Shown: in pieces, positions 1-5,723 of the stretch
Numbering within the stretch: the first letter of the stretch is position 1
Layout of the letters: each line of letters starts with the position of its first letter
Assembly (NCBI GenBank): GCA_964412845.1
Contig: CAYPQM010000236.1
Coordinates: 1-7,651, forward strand
Reading direction: 5' to 3'
DNA length: 7,651 bases
Source of the DNA: JAWWPY01 sp964412845
Lineage (GTDB): Bacteria; Actinomycetota; Actinomycetes; Streptosporangiales; Streptosporangiaceae
The notes under the pieces: generated by a model
What the model was told of the DNA's origin: nothing
Database searches by the model: none
Seen by the model: only the letters and a program-made list of their open reading frames with translations
Translations under genes and position numbers: made by a program

Positions 1-39
1 CGGCCCGGCCGGGATCGGCCCGGCCGCCGGGCTGGTCAT
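1..39 (-). CDS. Probable start of ipdB (partial, runs off the left edge)
   Basis: An ATG at 39-37 opens a frame that stays open to the window edge (13 codons, MTSPAAGPIPAGP). Its ATGA overlaps the stop of the 13-codon ORF at 36-77. In M. tuberculosis and Rhodococcus the gene directly after ipdA is ipdB, the beta subunit of the same hydrolase, so this is the expected place for it. The visible residues are only Ala/Pro/Gly-rich and carry no family signature; known IpdB proteins lack such a leader as far as I recall, so the true start could be further left. The stretch also contains a short inverted repeat (7-13 with 19-25), which could simply reflect GC-rich sequence. The assignment rests on gene order, not on protein similarity. 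Confidence 0.35.
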   Translation of the reverse strand, partial: MTSPAAGPIPAGP

Positions 40-93
40 GACGCGACCGCCGGCGGGGGCGCCGTCCGGGGGGTCATGGCGCGACCGCCGGCT
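35..93. repeat. 21-bp direct repeat around the ipdA stop codon
   Basis: Positions 35-55 and 73-93 are the same 21 bases with one mismatch (position 42 is a, position 80 is g), 38 bp apart. Each copy contains a CATG that, read on the minus strand, gives an ATGA stop/start overlap. The right copy includes the ipdA stop; the left copy precedes the probable ipdB start. The 38-bp step is not a multiple of three, so the frame changes between copies. Confidence 0.8.
36..77 (-). CDS. 13-codon ORF linking ipdA to the next gene
   Basis: The ATG at 77-75 overlaps the ipdA stop as ATGA, and the TGA at 38-36 overlaps the next ATG as ATGA, so this tiny frame (MTPRTAPPPAVAS) chains ipdA to the gene to its left without a gap. 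It is Pro/Ala-rich and resembles no protein I know. Both of its ends fall in the two copies of a 21-bp direct repeat, so it may be a by-product of a small duplication. It could also carry terminating ribosomes from ipdA to the next start. Real expression is unproven. Confidence 0.2.
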   Translation of the reverse strand: MTPRTAPPPAVAS

Positions 94-964
94 CGTCCGC
101 GCTCGCCCGGCGGTCGGCGAACCGGCGGACGGCCTGCTGGTAGCTGTCCTCGTCGCCGGCCAGGTACTCGGCCCGGAACCGCGGCCAGGCGTCCGGGTCG
201 GCGGCCGCCGCCGCGTACTGCGCCTGGAACGCCTCGTCGCGGCCGTAGTCCGGCACGCAACTGGTGAAGTGCGCGCCGCCCGGGGTCGGCACCACGCCGT
301 GCACCATCGCCCGGTTGATCAGCAGGCTCTGCGGCGGCCCGGACTCCAGCAGGCTCGCGGTCGGCACGATCTGCTCGCAGGACATGAAAGCGCGCTCAGC
401 GGCCAGGCAGAACAGGTCATCGAAGTACGGATCAGGCCCCAGGTACTGCCCGTTGCCCCGCTGGTCTGCCCGGTTGACGTGGATCAGCGCGGCATCCAGC
501 CGCAACGCGGGCATCGCGGTGAACTCCTCATCGTCCGGGTACGGCGAGCGCACTGTGCGCAGTTCCGGGTTCACCCGCAGCACATCGGATCCGAGGCCGG
601 CCCGGATCGGCAGGAACGGCAGCCGGTGCGCCGCCGCGAGCAGACCCCAGTGCAGCATCCCCTCGTCAAGCTCGGTGAGCTGGATCGTCCCGTGCTGGCG
701 GCCCAGCCGGAAGTGCGGTTCCAGGGCGATCGTGTCCAGTGAGACGAAGCCGCAGATGACCCGGCGGACCCGGCCGTCGGCCATCAGCAGCCCGACATCG
801 GGGCCGCCGTAGGACACGATCGTCAGGTCGGTCAGGTCGGATCGCAGGATGGCGCGCACCAGCGCCATCGGCTTCCGCCTCGACCCCCAGCCGCCGATCC
901 CGATCGTCATGCCGGAACGCAGTTCGCCAGCCACGTCAGCCGGGCTCATCACCGCGAGGGTCAT
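74..964 (-). CDS. ipdA: IpdA: alpha subunit of the IpdAB ring-opening CoA-ester hydrolase
   Basis: The 296-residue protein is IpdA, close in length to M. tuberculosis Rv3551 (292 residues). With IpdB it belongs to the CoA-transferase family I fold but acts as a hydrolase that opens the last sterol ring of COCHEA-CoA in HIP degradation. From memory of Rv3551, strongly shared blocks are RSGMTIGIGGWGSRRKP (residues 16-32), SYGGPD (51-56), LDEGML (99-104), PIRAGLGSDV, AMPALRLDAA, GPDPYFDDLF and PGGAHFT. The Glu in the DEGML block (E101) is in a region I believe is catalytically important; that is recall. The ATG at 964 gives a family-like N-terminus. It overlaps the TGA of the 33-residue ORF upstream (ATGA) and has no good Shine-Dalgarno, so translation is probably coupled. 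It is transcribed with echA20. The C-terminal tail (DEPAVAP) lies in a direct repeat. Confidence 0.95.
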   Translation of the reverse strand: MTLAVMSPADVAGELRSGMTIGIGGWGSRRKPMALVRAILRSDLTDLTIVSYGGPDVGLLMADGRVRRVICGFVSLDTIALEPHFRLGRQHGTIQLTELDEGMLHWGLLAAAHRLPFLPIRAGLGSDVLRVNPELRTVRSPYPDDEEFTAMPALRLDAALIHVNRADQRGNGQYLGPDPYFDDLFCLAAERAFMSCEQIVPTASLLESGPPQSLLINRAMVHGVVPTPGGAHFTSCVPDYGRDEAFQAQYAAAAADPDAWPRFRAEYLAGDEDSYQQAVRRFADRRASADEPAVAP

Positions 965-1062
965 CCGATCACCGTCAGCACGTCCATGCCAGCGCCGTCC
1001 ATGCCTGTGCCGTCCATGCCTGTGCCGTCCATGCCAGCGCCGTCCATGCCTGTGCCGTCCAT
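961..1062 (-). CDS. 33-residue repeat ORF (MDGxG)n between echA20 and ipdA
   Basis: The ATG at 1062-1060 lies one base after the echA20 stop (TGACATG), and the TGA at 963-961 overlaps the ipdA start (ATGA). The frame reads five pentapeptides, MDGTG or MDGAG, then MDVLTVIG. Five of its codon blocks are the 15-bp minisatellite at 981-1070. GGACGGG within the end of echA20 could act as a weak ribosome site. No known protein resembles it. The perfect fit between the two neighbours suggests either a small acidic repeat peptide or a coupling device that carries ribosomes from echA20 into ipdA, which lacks its own clear Shine-Dalgarno. It may also be a chance frame in a repeat; every repeat copy supplies an ATG. 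Confidence 0.35.
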   Translation of the reverse strand: MDGTGMDGAGMDGTGMDGTGMDGAGMDVLTVIG

Positions 1063-1070
1063 GTCAGCGC
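981..1070. repeat. 15-bp minisatellite, six copies, echA20/ipdA junction
   Basis: Six head-to-tail copies of a 15-bp unit begin at 981, 996, 1011, 1026, 1041 and 1056. The unit is cgtccatgccagcgc, or cgtccatgcctgtgc in copies 2, 3 and 5. Copy 6 has a unique change (t at 1064) that creates the echA20 stop codon TGA. The array fills almost all of the space between echA20 and ipdA. The unit length is a multiple of three, so gain or loss of copies keeps all frames. Confidence 0.95.
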
Positions 1071-1804
1071 CCGTCCACGAACGCCTGACGTGCCTCGTCC
1101 GCGACCCCGGTCAGGTTGAGCTCGAAGGTGAACCCCTGCTCGTAGCGGTAGGAGCGGTTGACGTCAACGGGGTCGATGCCGTTCAGGGACTGCTTGGCCA
1201 GCCGGATGACGTCCGGGTTCTTGGCGGCGATCTCGCTGCCGACGGCCAGTGCGGCGGCCCGCAGATCCTCCGGCGGCACGACGTCGAGCACGGTGCCGAA
1301 GCTGAGCAACTGCTGGGCCGTGACGGTGCGGCAGGTGTAGACCATGGCCCGCATCAGTTGCTGCGGCACCAGCCGGGACAGGTGCGTCGCCGCGCCGAGG
1401 GCGCCCCGGTCCACCTCGGGCAGGCCGAAGGTGGCGTCATCGGCGGCGATCACGATGTCGGCGTTGCCGGCCAGTCCCACCCCGCCGCCCAGGCAGAACC
1501 CGTGCACAGCAGCGATCACCGGCACCGCGCACTCGTAGACGGCCGCGAACGCGGCGAAGCAGCCCCGGTTGGCGCCGACCAGTGCCTCATGCCCGTCGGT
1601 CCGCTGCATTTCCTTGATGTCCACGCCGGCGCAGAAGCCGCGTCCCTTCGCGGCGAGCACTACGGCGCGTACGCCGGGATCGGCGCCAGCCGAGGCAATG
1701 GCGTCGGCGAGATCGAACCAGCCCTGCACCGGCAGCGCGTTGACCGGCGGGAAATCGATGACCAGCTCGGCGACACCGCCAGCGGTGCGCAACTCGATCC
1801 CCAT
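1064..1804 (-). CDS. echA20: EchA20: crotonase-family ring D hydrolase of sterol (HIP) degradation
   Basis: The 246-residue crotonase-fold protein matches, as I recall it, M. tuberculosis EchA20 (Rv3550, 247 residues). Shared blocks include PPVNA (19-23), GFCAGVDIKEMQRT (56-69), ANRGCFAAF, YECAVPVIAAV, GFCLGGG (102-108), TFGLPEVDRGALGAATHLSRLVPQ and EQGFTFELNL near the end. EchA20 hydrolyses ring D of the indene carboxyl-CoA intermediate, giving COCHEA-CoA, the substrate of IpdAB, so the neighbour downstream takes the next step. The two oxyanion-hole segments (around 58-61 and 104-108) and E130 in LPEV are present. The ATG at 1804 gives the family N-terminus. A KstR2-type operator lies 26 bp upstream, and a TAnnnT -10 candidate (complement of 1853-1858) would put the transcript start inside it. 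The stop lies in a 15-bp repeat. Confidence 0.95.
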   Translation of the reverse strand: MGIELRTAGGVAELVIDFPPVNALPVQGWFDLADAIASAGADPGVRAVVLAAKGRGFCAGVDIKEMQRTDGHEALVGANRGCFAAFAAVYECAVPVIAAVHGFCLGGGVGLAGNADIVIAADDATFGLPEVDRGALGAATHLSRLVPQQLMRAMVYTCRTVTAQQLLSFGTVLDVVPPEDLRAAALAVGSEIAAKNPDVIRLAKQSLNGIDPVDVNRSYRYEQGFTFELNLTGVADEARQAFVDGR

Positions 1805-1829
1805 CGCTGCCGCCCCATGCTCTGGCTCG

Positions 1830-1847
1830 ACCTAGCGTTTGCTTGGT
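1830..1847. promoter_or_regulatory. KstR2-type operator in the echA20/SDR divergent promoter
   Basis: ACCTAGCGTTTGCTTGGT has arms ACCTAGC and GCTTGGT (6 of 7 positions pair) around a 4-bp centre. It is one of three copies in the window. It sits 26 bp from the echA20 start and 13 bp from the SDR start, so one bound repressor could block both. Candidate -10 boxes are TAGCGT (1833-1838, plus strand) and TAGGGT (complement of 1853-1858, minus strand). The bound protein is inferred to be the TetR regulator at 6571-7170. Confidence 0.75.
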
Positions 1848-1860
1848 CACAAACCCTAAC

Positions 1861-2667
1861 ATGAGCCCCATGGGCGTCGCCGATTTCGCAGGCCAGGGCG
1901 TCATCGTCACTGGAGGCACCAGGGGCATCGGGGCGGGCATCGCGCGCGGGTTTCTGCGGGCCGGCGCCCAGGTCCTGGTGTGCGGGCGCACGGGGCCCGC
2001 GGACGCTTCGCTGCTGCCGTCGGCGGATGGCCGGACCGCGGCCTTCGTCCGGGTGGACGTGCGAGATCCAGATCAGGCGGAGCGGCTTGTGCGTACCGCC
2101 GTGGACCTTTTCGGCCGGGTCGACGTGGTGATCAGCAACGCGGGCGGGTCCCCGCCCGCTGACGCCGCCACCGCGTCACCGAGATTCCATGCCAAGATCA
2201 TTGAGCTGAACCTGATCGCGCCCTTGCAGGTCGCCCAGAGCGCGAACGCGGTGATGCAGGGGCAGCCTGACGGCGGGTCGATCATCATGATCGGCAGCGT
2301 CAGCGGTACCCGGCCGTCGCCCGGCACGGCCGCCTACGGTGCGGCCAAGGCCGGCCTGCACAACCTGGCCACCAGCCTGGCGGTGGAGTGGGCGCCGAAG
2401 GTGCGGGTCAACTGCGTGGTGCCGAGCCTGGTGCTGACCGAGTCGGCGGTCGCGGCGTACGGCAGCGAAGCCGGGCTCGCGGCGGTGGCCGGCACGGTGC
2501 CACTGCAGCGGATCGCGACTCCGGAGGATGTGGCGGGCGCCTGCCTGTTCCTCGCATCGCCGCTGGCGTCCTACGCCAGCGGCGCGGCCCTGCTGCTGCA
2601 CGGCGGCGGTGAGCGGCCGGCCTTTCTGGCCGCTCTGCAGAGTTCGGTATACCCTCCCAACGAGTAG
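1861..2667 (+). CDS. SDR oxidoreductase, divergent from echA20 (Rv3549c position)
   Basis: This is a classical short-chain dehydrogenase of 268 residues from the ATG at 1861. Cofactor motif TGGTRGIG lies at 17-24, SNAG (for the usual NNAG) at 92-95, and the catalytic set is S136, Y149, K153. R43 after the second strand (CGRT) suggests NADP(H). An upstream in-frame TTG (1843) lies inside the operator and is not used here; ATG 1870 is an alternative, and no clear Shine-Dalgarno precedes either, so the message may be almost leaderless. In M. tuberculosis an SDR (Rv3549c) is likewise divergent from echA20, so a role in oxidising or reducing a HIP-CoA intermediate is likely. The exact substrate cannot be read from the sequence. 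The stop TAG forms the left edge of a KstR-type box. Confidence 0.88.
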   Translation: MSPMGVADFAGQGVIVTGGTRGIGAGIARGFLRAGAQVLVCGRTGPADASLLPSADGRTAAFVRVDVRDPDQAERLVRTAVDLFGRVDVVISNAGGSPPADAATASPRFHAKIIELNLIAPLQVAQSANAVMQGQPDGGSIIMIGSVSGTRPSPGTAAYGAAKAGLHNLATSLAVEWAPKVRVNCVVPSLVLTESAVAAYGSEAGLAAVAGTVPLQRIATPEDVAGACLFLASPLASYASGAALLLHGGGERPAFLAALQSSVYPPNE

Positions 2668-2678
2668 AACGTGTTCTA
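2665..2678. promoter_or_regulatory. KstR-type operator before the aldehyde dehydrogenase
   Basis: TAGAACGTGTTCTA fits the published KstR motif TnnAACnnGTTnnA at every fixed position, with 6-bp arms TAGAAC and GTTCTA. Its first three bases are the stop codon of the SDR gene. It lies 16 bp before the aldehyde dehydrogenase start; a -10-like TACCCT (2650-2655) is just upstream, so bound KstR would sit over the likely transcript start. Confidence 0.8.
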
Positions 2679-2694
2679 GTCGAGGGGCAAAGCG

Positions 2695-4203
2695 ATGGTC
2701 GCATCGATCAAGCCGCACCGGGACGAGGCAGGTCTCAGCGACGGCTCCATGCTGATCGACGGTGAGTGGCGTCCGGCTCAGTCTGGCCAGACGTGGAGCC
2801 ACAGTCATCCGGCCACCGGCGAGGAGGTCGCATCGTTCCCGATTGCCGGGCCGGACGATGTCGACCTCGCTGTCCGCGCGGCGCGGCAGGCCTTCGATGA
2901 GGGACCCTGGCCGCGGGCCCGCGCCAGCGAGCGGATCCGGGTGCTGCGCAAGATCGCCGATCTGGTCCGCGAGCACGGCGGCGAACTGCTCGCGCTGCAG
3001 GCGCTGGACAACAGCGTGCCGCTGAGCTTCGGCACCGTCTACGCGACATCGCCGGCCTTCGTGGCTGATGTCTTCGATCACCACGCCGGGTGGGTGGACA
3101 AGCTGGCCGGCGAGACGCTGCCGCCCTACCAGGGTGGCGACCACCTGGTCATGACGCTGCGGGAACCGGTCGGCGTGGTCGGCGCGGTGGTCCCGTGGAA
3201 CGCGCCGATCCTGCTGGCCGCGCAGAAACTTGCCCCGGCGCTGGCGTCCGGCTGCACCGTCGTGCTCAAGCCATCGGAGTACGCGACGTTCGCGGTGCTG
3301 CGGCTGGCCCGGCTGATGGAGGAAGCCGGCCTTCCGGCCGGGGTACTCAACGTCGTCACCGGCCCAGGCGAGCCGACCGGCGACGCGCTGATCAACCATC
3401 CGATGGTGGACAAGCTCTCGTTCACCGGCAGCCGGGCGGTCGGCCGGAAGATCATGATCGCGGCGGCCGAGGGCTTCAAGCGGGTCAGCCTGGAACTGGG
3501 CGGCAAGAGCCCGGCGCTGGTGTTCGCCGACGCGGATGTGTCCACGGCCGCCGCGATCACCATGGGCACGGTTACCCTCGGCTTGTCCGGGCAGGTCTGC
3601 CTGGCGCAGACCCGGGCGCTGGTCCACCGGGACGTGCACGACGAGTTCCTCGCGATGGCCGAGATGATCGGCACCATGGTCAGCTACGGCAACCCGTTCG
3701 ACCCGGCCGTCACCGCGGCACCGCTGATCAACACCCGGCAGATGGACCGGGTGCTCGGGCTGATCGCCGAGGGGCAGGCCGCTGGCGCCCGGCTGGTCTG
3801 CGGCGGCACCCGCAGCGAGGGCGACCTGGCCGCGGGCAACTTCGTCACGCCGACGCTGTTCACCGACGTGTCCAACGACATGAGCATCGCCCGGGAGGAG
3901 ATCTTCGGGCCGGTGCTCTCGGTGATCCCGTTCAGCGACGAGGACGAGGCGATCCGGATCGCCAACGACACCCAGTACGGGCTGGCCGCCACGGTCTGGA
4001 CCAACGACATCAAGCGGGCGATGCGGATGACCAAGGCCATCAGGGCCGGCACGGTCGGCATCAACGGCTACCAGCTGGAGCCGCACGCGGCCTTCGGCGG
4101 CTACCGGCAATCCGGCCTGGGCCGCGAGGGCGGCCGGACCGCCATCGAGTCTTACACCGAACTCAAGACCGTCCTGCTCCCGATCACCGACGAGATGATG
4201 TAA
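2695..4203 (+). CDS. NAD(P)-dependent aldehyde dehydrogenase, KstR-controlled
   Basis: This is a full-length aldehyde dehydrogenase superfamily protein of 502 residues. Key residues are visible: N169 in VPWN, K192 in LKPSE, general base E267 in LELGGKS, nucleophile C302 in GQVCLAQ and E402 in EIFGPV, with FGGYRQSGLGRE near the end. These indicate oxidation of an aldehyde to an acid; the substrate is not evident. Start ATG 2695 has GAGGGG seven bases upstream. It follows the SDR gene by 27 bp on the same strand but has its own KstR-type box, so it may be induced together with side-chain and A/B-ring genes. Possible substrates include an aldehyde from sterol or bile-acid side-chain cleavage (inference). 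I know of no counterpart at this position in M. tuberculosis. It is convergent with the flavin/F420 gene. Confidence 0.93.
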   Translation: MVASIKPHRDEAGLSDGSMLIDGEWRPAQSGQTWSHSHPATGEEVASFPIAGPDDVDLAVRAARQAFDEGPWPRARASERIRVLRKIADLVREHGGELLALQALDNSVPLSFGTVYATSPAFVADVFDHHAGWVDKLAGETLPPYQGGDHLVMTLREPVGVVGAVVPWNAPILLAAQKLAPALASGCTVVLKPSEYATFAVLRLARLMEEAGLPAGVLNVVTGPGEPTGDALINHPMVDKLSFTGSRAVGRKIMIAAAEGFKRVSLELGGKSPALVFADADVSTAAAITMGTVTLGLSGQVCLAQTRALVHRDVHDEFLAMAEMIGTMVSYGNPFDPAVTAAPLINTRQMDRVLGLIAEGQAAGARLVCGGTRSEGDLAAGNFVTPTLFTDVSNDMSIAREEIFGPVLSVIPFSDEDEAIRIANDTQYGLAATVWTNDIKRAMRMTKAIRAGTVGINGYQLEPHAAFGGYRQSGLGREGGRTAIESYTELKTVLLPITDEMM

Positions 4204-4211
4204 CACCCTCC

Positions 4212-4286
4212 CCGCCGGTGTGCAGGCGGCGAATCCAGCCCACCCGTTCCGCCCGCGCTGGTGCGGTCGGCCGTGAATTCGCGGGC
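4212..4286. terminator. Possible bidirectional terminator in a convergent gap
   Basis: The 89-bp gap between the two convergent genes holds two inverted repeats: CCGCC (4212-4216) with GGCGG (4225-4229), and GCCCGCG (4251-4257) with CGCGGGC (4280-4286, 22-nt loop). Neither is followed by a T tract, and the stems are short, so this is a weak call supported mainly by the convergent position. Confidence 0.3.
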
Positions 4287-4292
4287 GCAGCG

Positions 4293-4751
4293 CTAGCTGG
4301 GCGGCAGCAGCTTGCTGTGGTCCCAGGAGACGATCCGCCGCGGTTCGACGGCGTAGCCGAATCGCTTTCGCGCGGCGTGCTCGACGTAATCCTCCACTGA
4401 GTCGCCGGGCGCGTCCGCCATGCCGACGGCGATATGGCGGCCGATCTCCCGTACGGCGGCCGGGTCCTCGATGCACCGCGCCGTGCCCTGGACCTGGACA
4501 CCGCGCAGGTCGAAGTACTGCTCGCCGGTCTCCACCAGGCAGGTGAGCCGGGGGTCGCGGGCCAGATTGCGGGCTTTCTGCGAGGACCGGTAGGTCCAGA
4601 AGGTGATCTGCCCGTCCAGCATCACGTAGTACATGGCGACCAGGTGCGGCGTGCCATCCTGGTTGATCGTCGCCAGCTGGACCTTGCGGGACCCGGCCAG
4701 GAAGGCCGAGATCTCCCCGGCCGCCATGGCTACCCGATCACGCTGCTTCAT
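4293..4751 (-). CDS. Split-barrel flavin/F420-type oxidoreductase (pyridoxamine phosphate oxidase family)
   Basis: This is a 152-residue protein of the PNPOx-like split beta-barrel family. The pattern LATINQDGTPHLVAMYYV (26-43), followed by ITFWTYRSSQKARNLARDPR (49-68) and VQVQGTARCIEDP, is typical of actinobacterial F420- or FMN-using members (FDOR-B group). The likely role is reduction or oxidation of a small substrate with F420 or flavin; which one cannot be told. ATG 4751 is chosen because GGAG lies seven bases upstream and the gene then begins 13 bp after the preceding SDR stop; a longer frame to 4907 would run into that SDR. M9 is an alternative start. It is third in a likely operon with two SDRs. 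In M. tuberculosis the F420-dependent nitroreductase ddn (Rv3547) adjoins the related SDR Rv3548c, although from a different F420 subgroup. Confidence 0.85.
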   Translation of the reverse strand: MKQRDRVAMAAGEISAFLAGSRKVQLATINQDGTPHLVAMYYVMLDGQITFWTYRSSQKARNLARDPRLTCLVETGEQYFDLRGVQVQGTARCIEDPAAVREIGRHIAVGMADAPGDSVEDYVEHAARKRFGYAVEPRRIVSWDHSKLLPPS

Positions 4752-4764
4752 CCGCCCACTCCGC

Positions 4765-5703
4765 TCAGCCGCCGAAGCCGATGGTCTCACTGGCCAGGGT
4801 AAGCGTGTCTTCGCAGGCGAAGCCCGCCGAGGTTGATTCCGAGCCGAACGCGGGGGCGAGTGCCTGGCGCACCGACTCCAGCGTCCACATGCCATCGGCC
4901 GAGCCATGCTCGGCGGCCAGGAAGGTAGCCCGGATCCTCGGTGGCTCCATCACCGCGGCGACACCGCCGTGCACCACGAACACCTCGCCGTTGATCCCCG
5001 CCGCCTCCGGGCTGGCCAGGTATACCACCAGCGGCGCGACGTGCTGCGGGGCGAGCGGGTCCACCGCCGCGTCGGGCGGCGCGCCCATCAGGTCAGCCGT
5101 CATGTCGGTGCGGGCCCGCGGGCAGATGGCGTTGGCCCGCACGCCGTACCGGGCACAACTGCGCGCGGTGGCGATGGTGAGAGCCGCGATCCCGGCTTTG
5201 GCGGCGGCGTAGTTGGGCTGGCCGGACGAGCCGAGCAGGAAGGCCTCGGACGAGGTGTTCACGATCCGGCCGTAGACCGGCCCGCCTGCCTGCTTGCTCT
5301 GCTCCCGCCAGTAAGCGGTGGCGAAGCGGGTGGTCACGAAGTGGCCGCGCAGGTGCACCCGGAGGACCAGGTCCCATTCCTCGGCGGACATGGTGAAGAT
5401 CATCCGGTCTCTGAGTACCCCGGCGTTGTTGACCAGGATGTCCAGCCGGCCGTAGGCGCCGAGCGCGGCAGCGACGAGTTCCTGGCCCGTCGACCACTCC
5501 CCGACATCACCCGCGCGGACGGCCGCCTGCCCGCCGGCCGCCCTGATCTCCTCGGCCACGGCCTGCACCGCGTCCCCGGGCAGGTCGTTGAGCACCAGCA
5601 GCGCTCCCGCGCGGGCCAGCGCGAGCGCCTCCGCCCGGCCCAGCCCGTTGCCCGCGCCGGTCACGACCGCCGCCCGGCCCTCCAGCGTCCGCGCCTCGTC
5701 CAT
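4765..5703 (-). CDS. SDR oxidoreductase, Rv3548c-like
   Basis: This is a 312-residue SDR resembling M. tuberculosis Rv3548c and the dehydrogenase domain of multifunctional beta-oxidation enzymes (HSD17B4-type). Motifs: TGAGNGLG at 15-22, D40 after strand two (favouring NAD), NNAGVLRDRM from 92, HLRGHF, YWREQSK, catalytic S152, Y165, K169. A tail of about 70 residues after HGG (245-247) goes beyond the usual SDR core, as in Rv3548c. The likely job is oxidation of a 3-hydroxyacyl-CoA-like intermediate in HIP breakdown; this is inferred from family and neighbours. It starts 20 bp after the FabG3-like SDR stop, with GGGAG upstream, and is followed closely by the split-barrel gene, which points to one transcript from the operator at 6503. 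Confidence 0.9.
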   Translation of the reverse strand: MDEARTLEGRAAVVTGAGNGLGRAEALALARAGALLVLNDLPGDAVQAVAEEIRAAGGQAAVRAGDVGEWSTGQELVAAALGAYGRLDILVNNAGVLRDRMIFTMSAEEWDLVLRVHLRGHFVTTRFATAYWREQSKQAGGPVYGRIVNTSSEAFLLGSSGQPNYAAAKAGIAALTIATARSCARYGVRANAICPRARTDMTADLMGAPPDAAVDPLAPQHVAPLVVYLASPEAAGINGEVFVVHGGVAAVMEPPRIRATFLAAEHGSADGMWTLESVRQALAPAFGSESTSAGFACEDTLTLASETIGFGG

Positions 5704-5723
5704 GCCAGGAAGCTCCCTGTCTG

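Noticed and set aside
7..25. Hairpin as a terminator after ipdA
   Set aside because: The stem is 7 bp of pure G/C with no T tract and falls in the probable ipdB start; such repeats are frequent by chance in this composition.
981..1070. CRISPR array
   Set aside because: The units are contiguous 15-bp copies with no spacers, so this is a minisatellite.
1843..1860. Upstream TTG start for the divergent SDR
   Set aside because: The codon lies inside the operator and adds residues absent from the SDR core; ATG 1861 or 1870 is more likely.
986..1864. 292-codon plus-strand frame beginning with MPAPS/MPVPS pentapeptide repeats
   Set aside because: The start is only the 15-bp minisatellite read on the other strand, and the rest is antisense to echA20.
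3090..4400. 436-codon plus-strand frame overlapping the aldehyde dehydrogenase
   Set aside because: It is a shifted-frame shadow with low-complexity Arg/Gly sequence; the overlapping frame has all aldehyde dehydrogenase motifs.
2176..4476. 766-codon open frame on the minus strand, opposite the aldehyde dehydrogenase and SDR
   Set aside because: Its composition is Arg/Gly/Ala/His-rich with no family motifs, while the plus strand encodes two clear enzymes there. Long antisense frames are usual in DNA this rich in GC.
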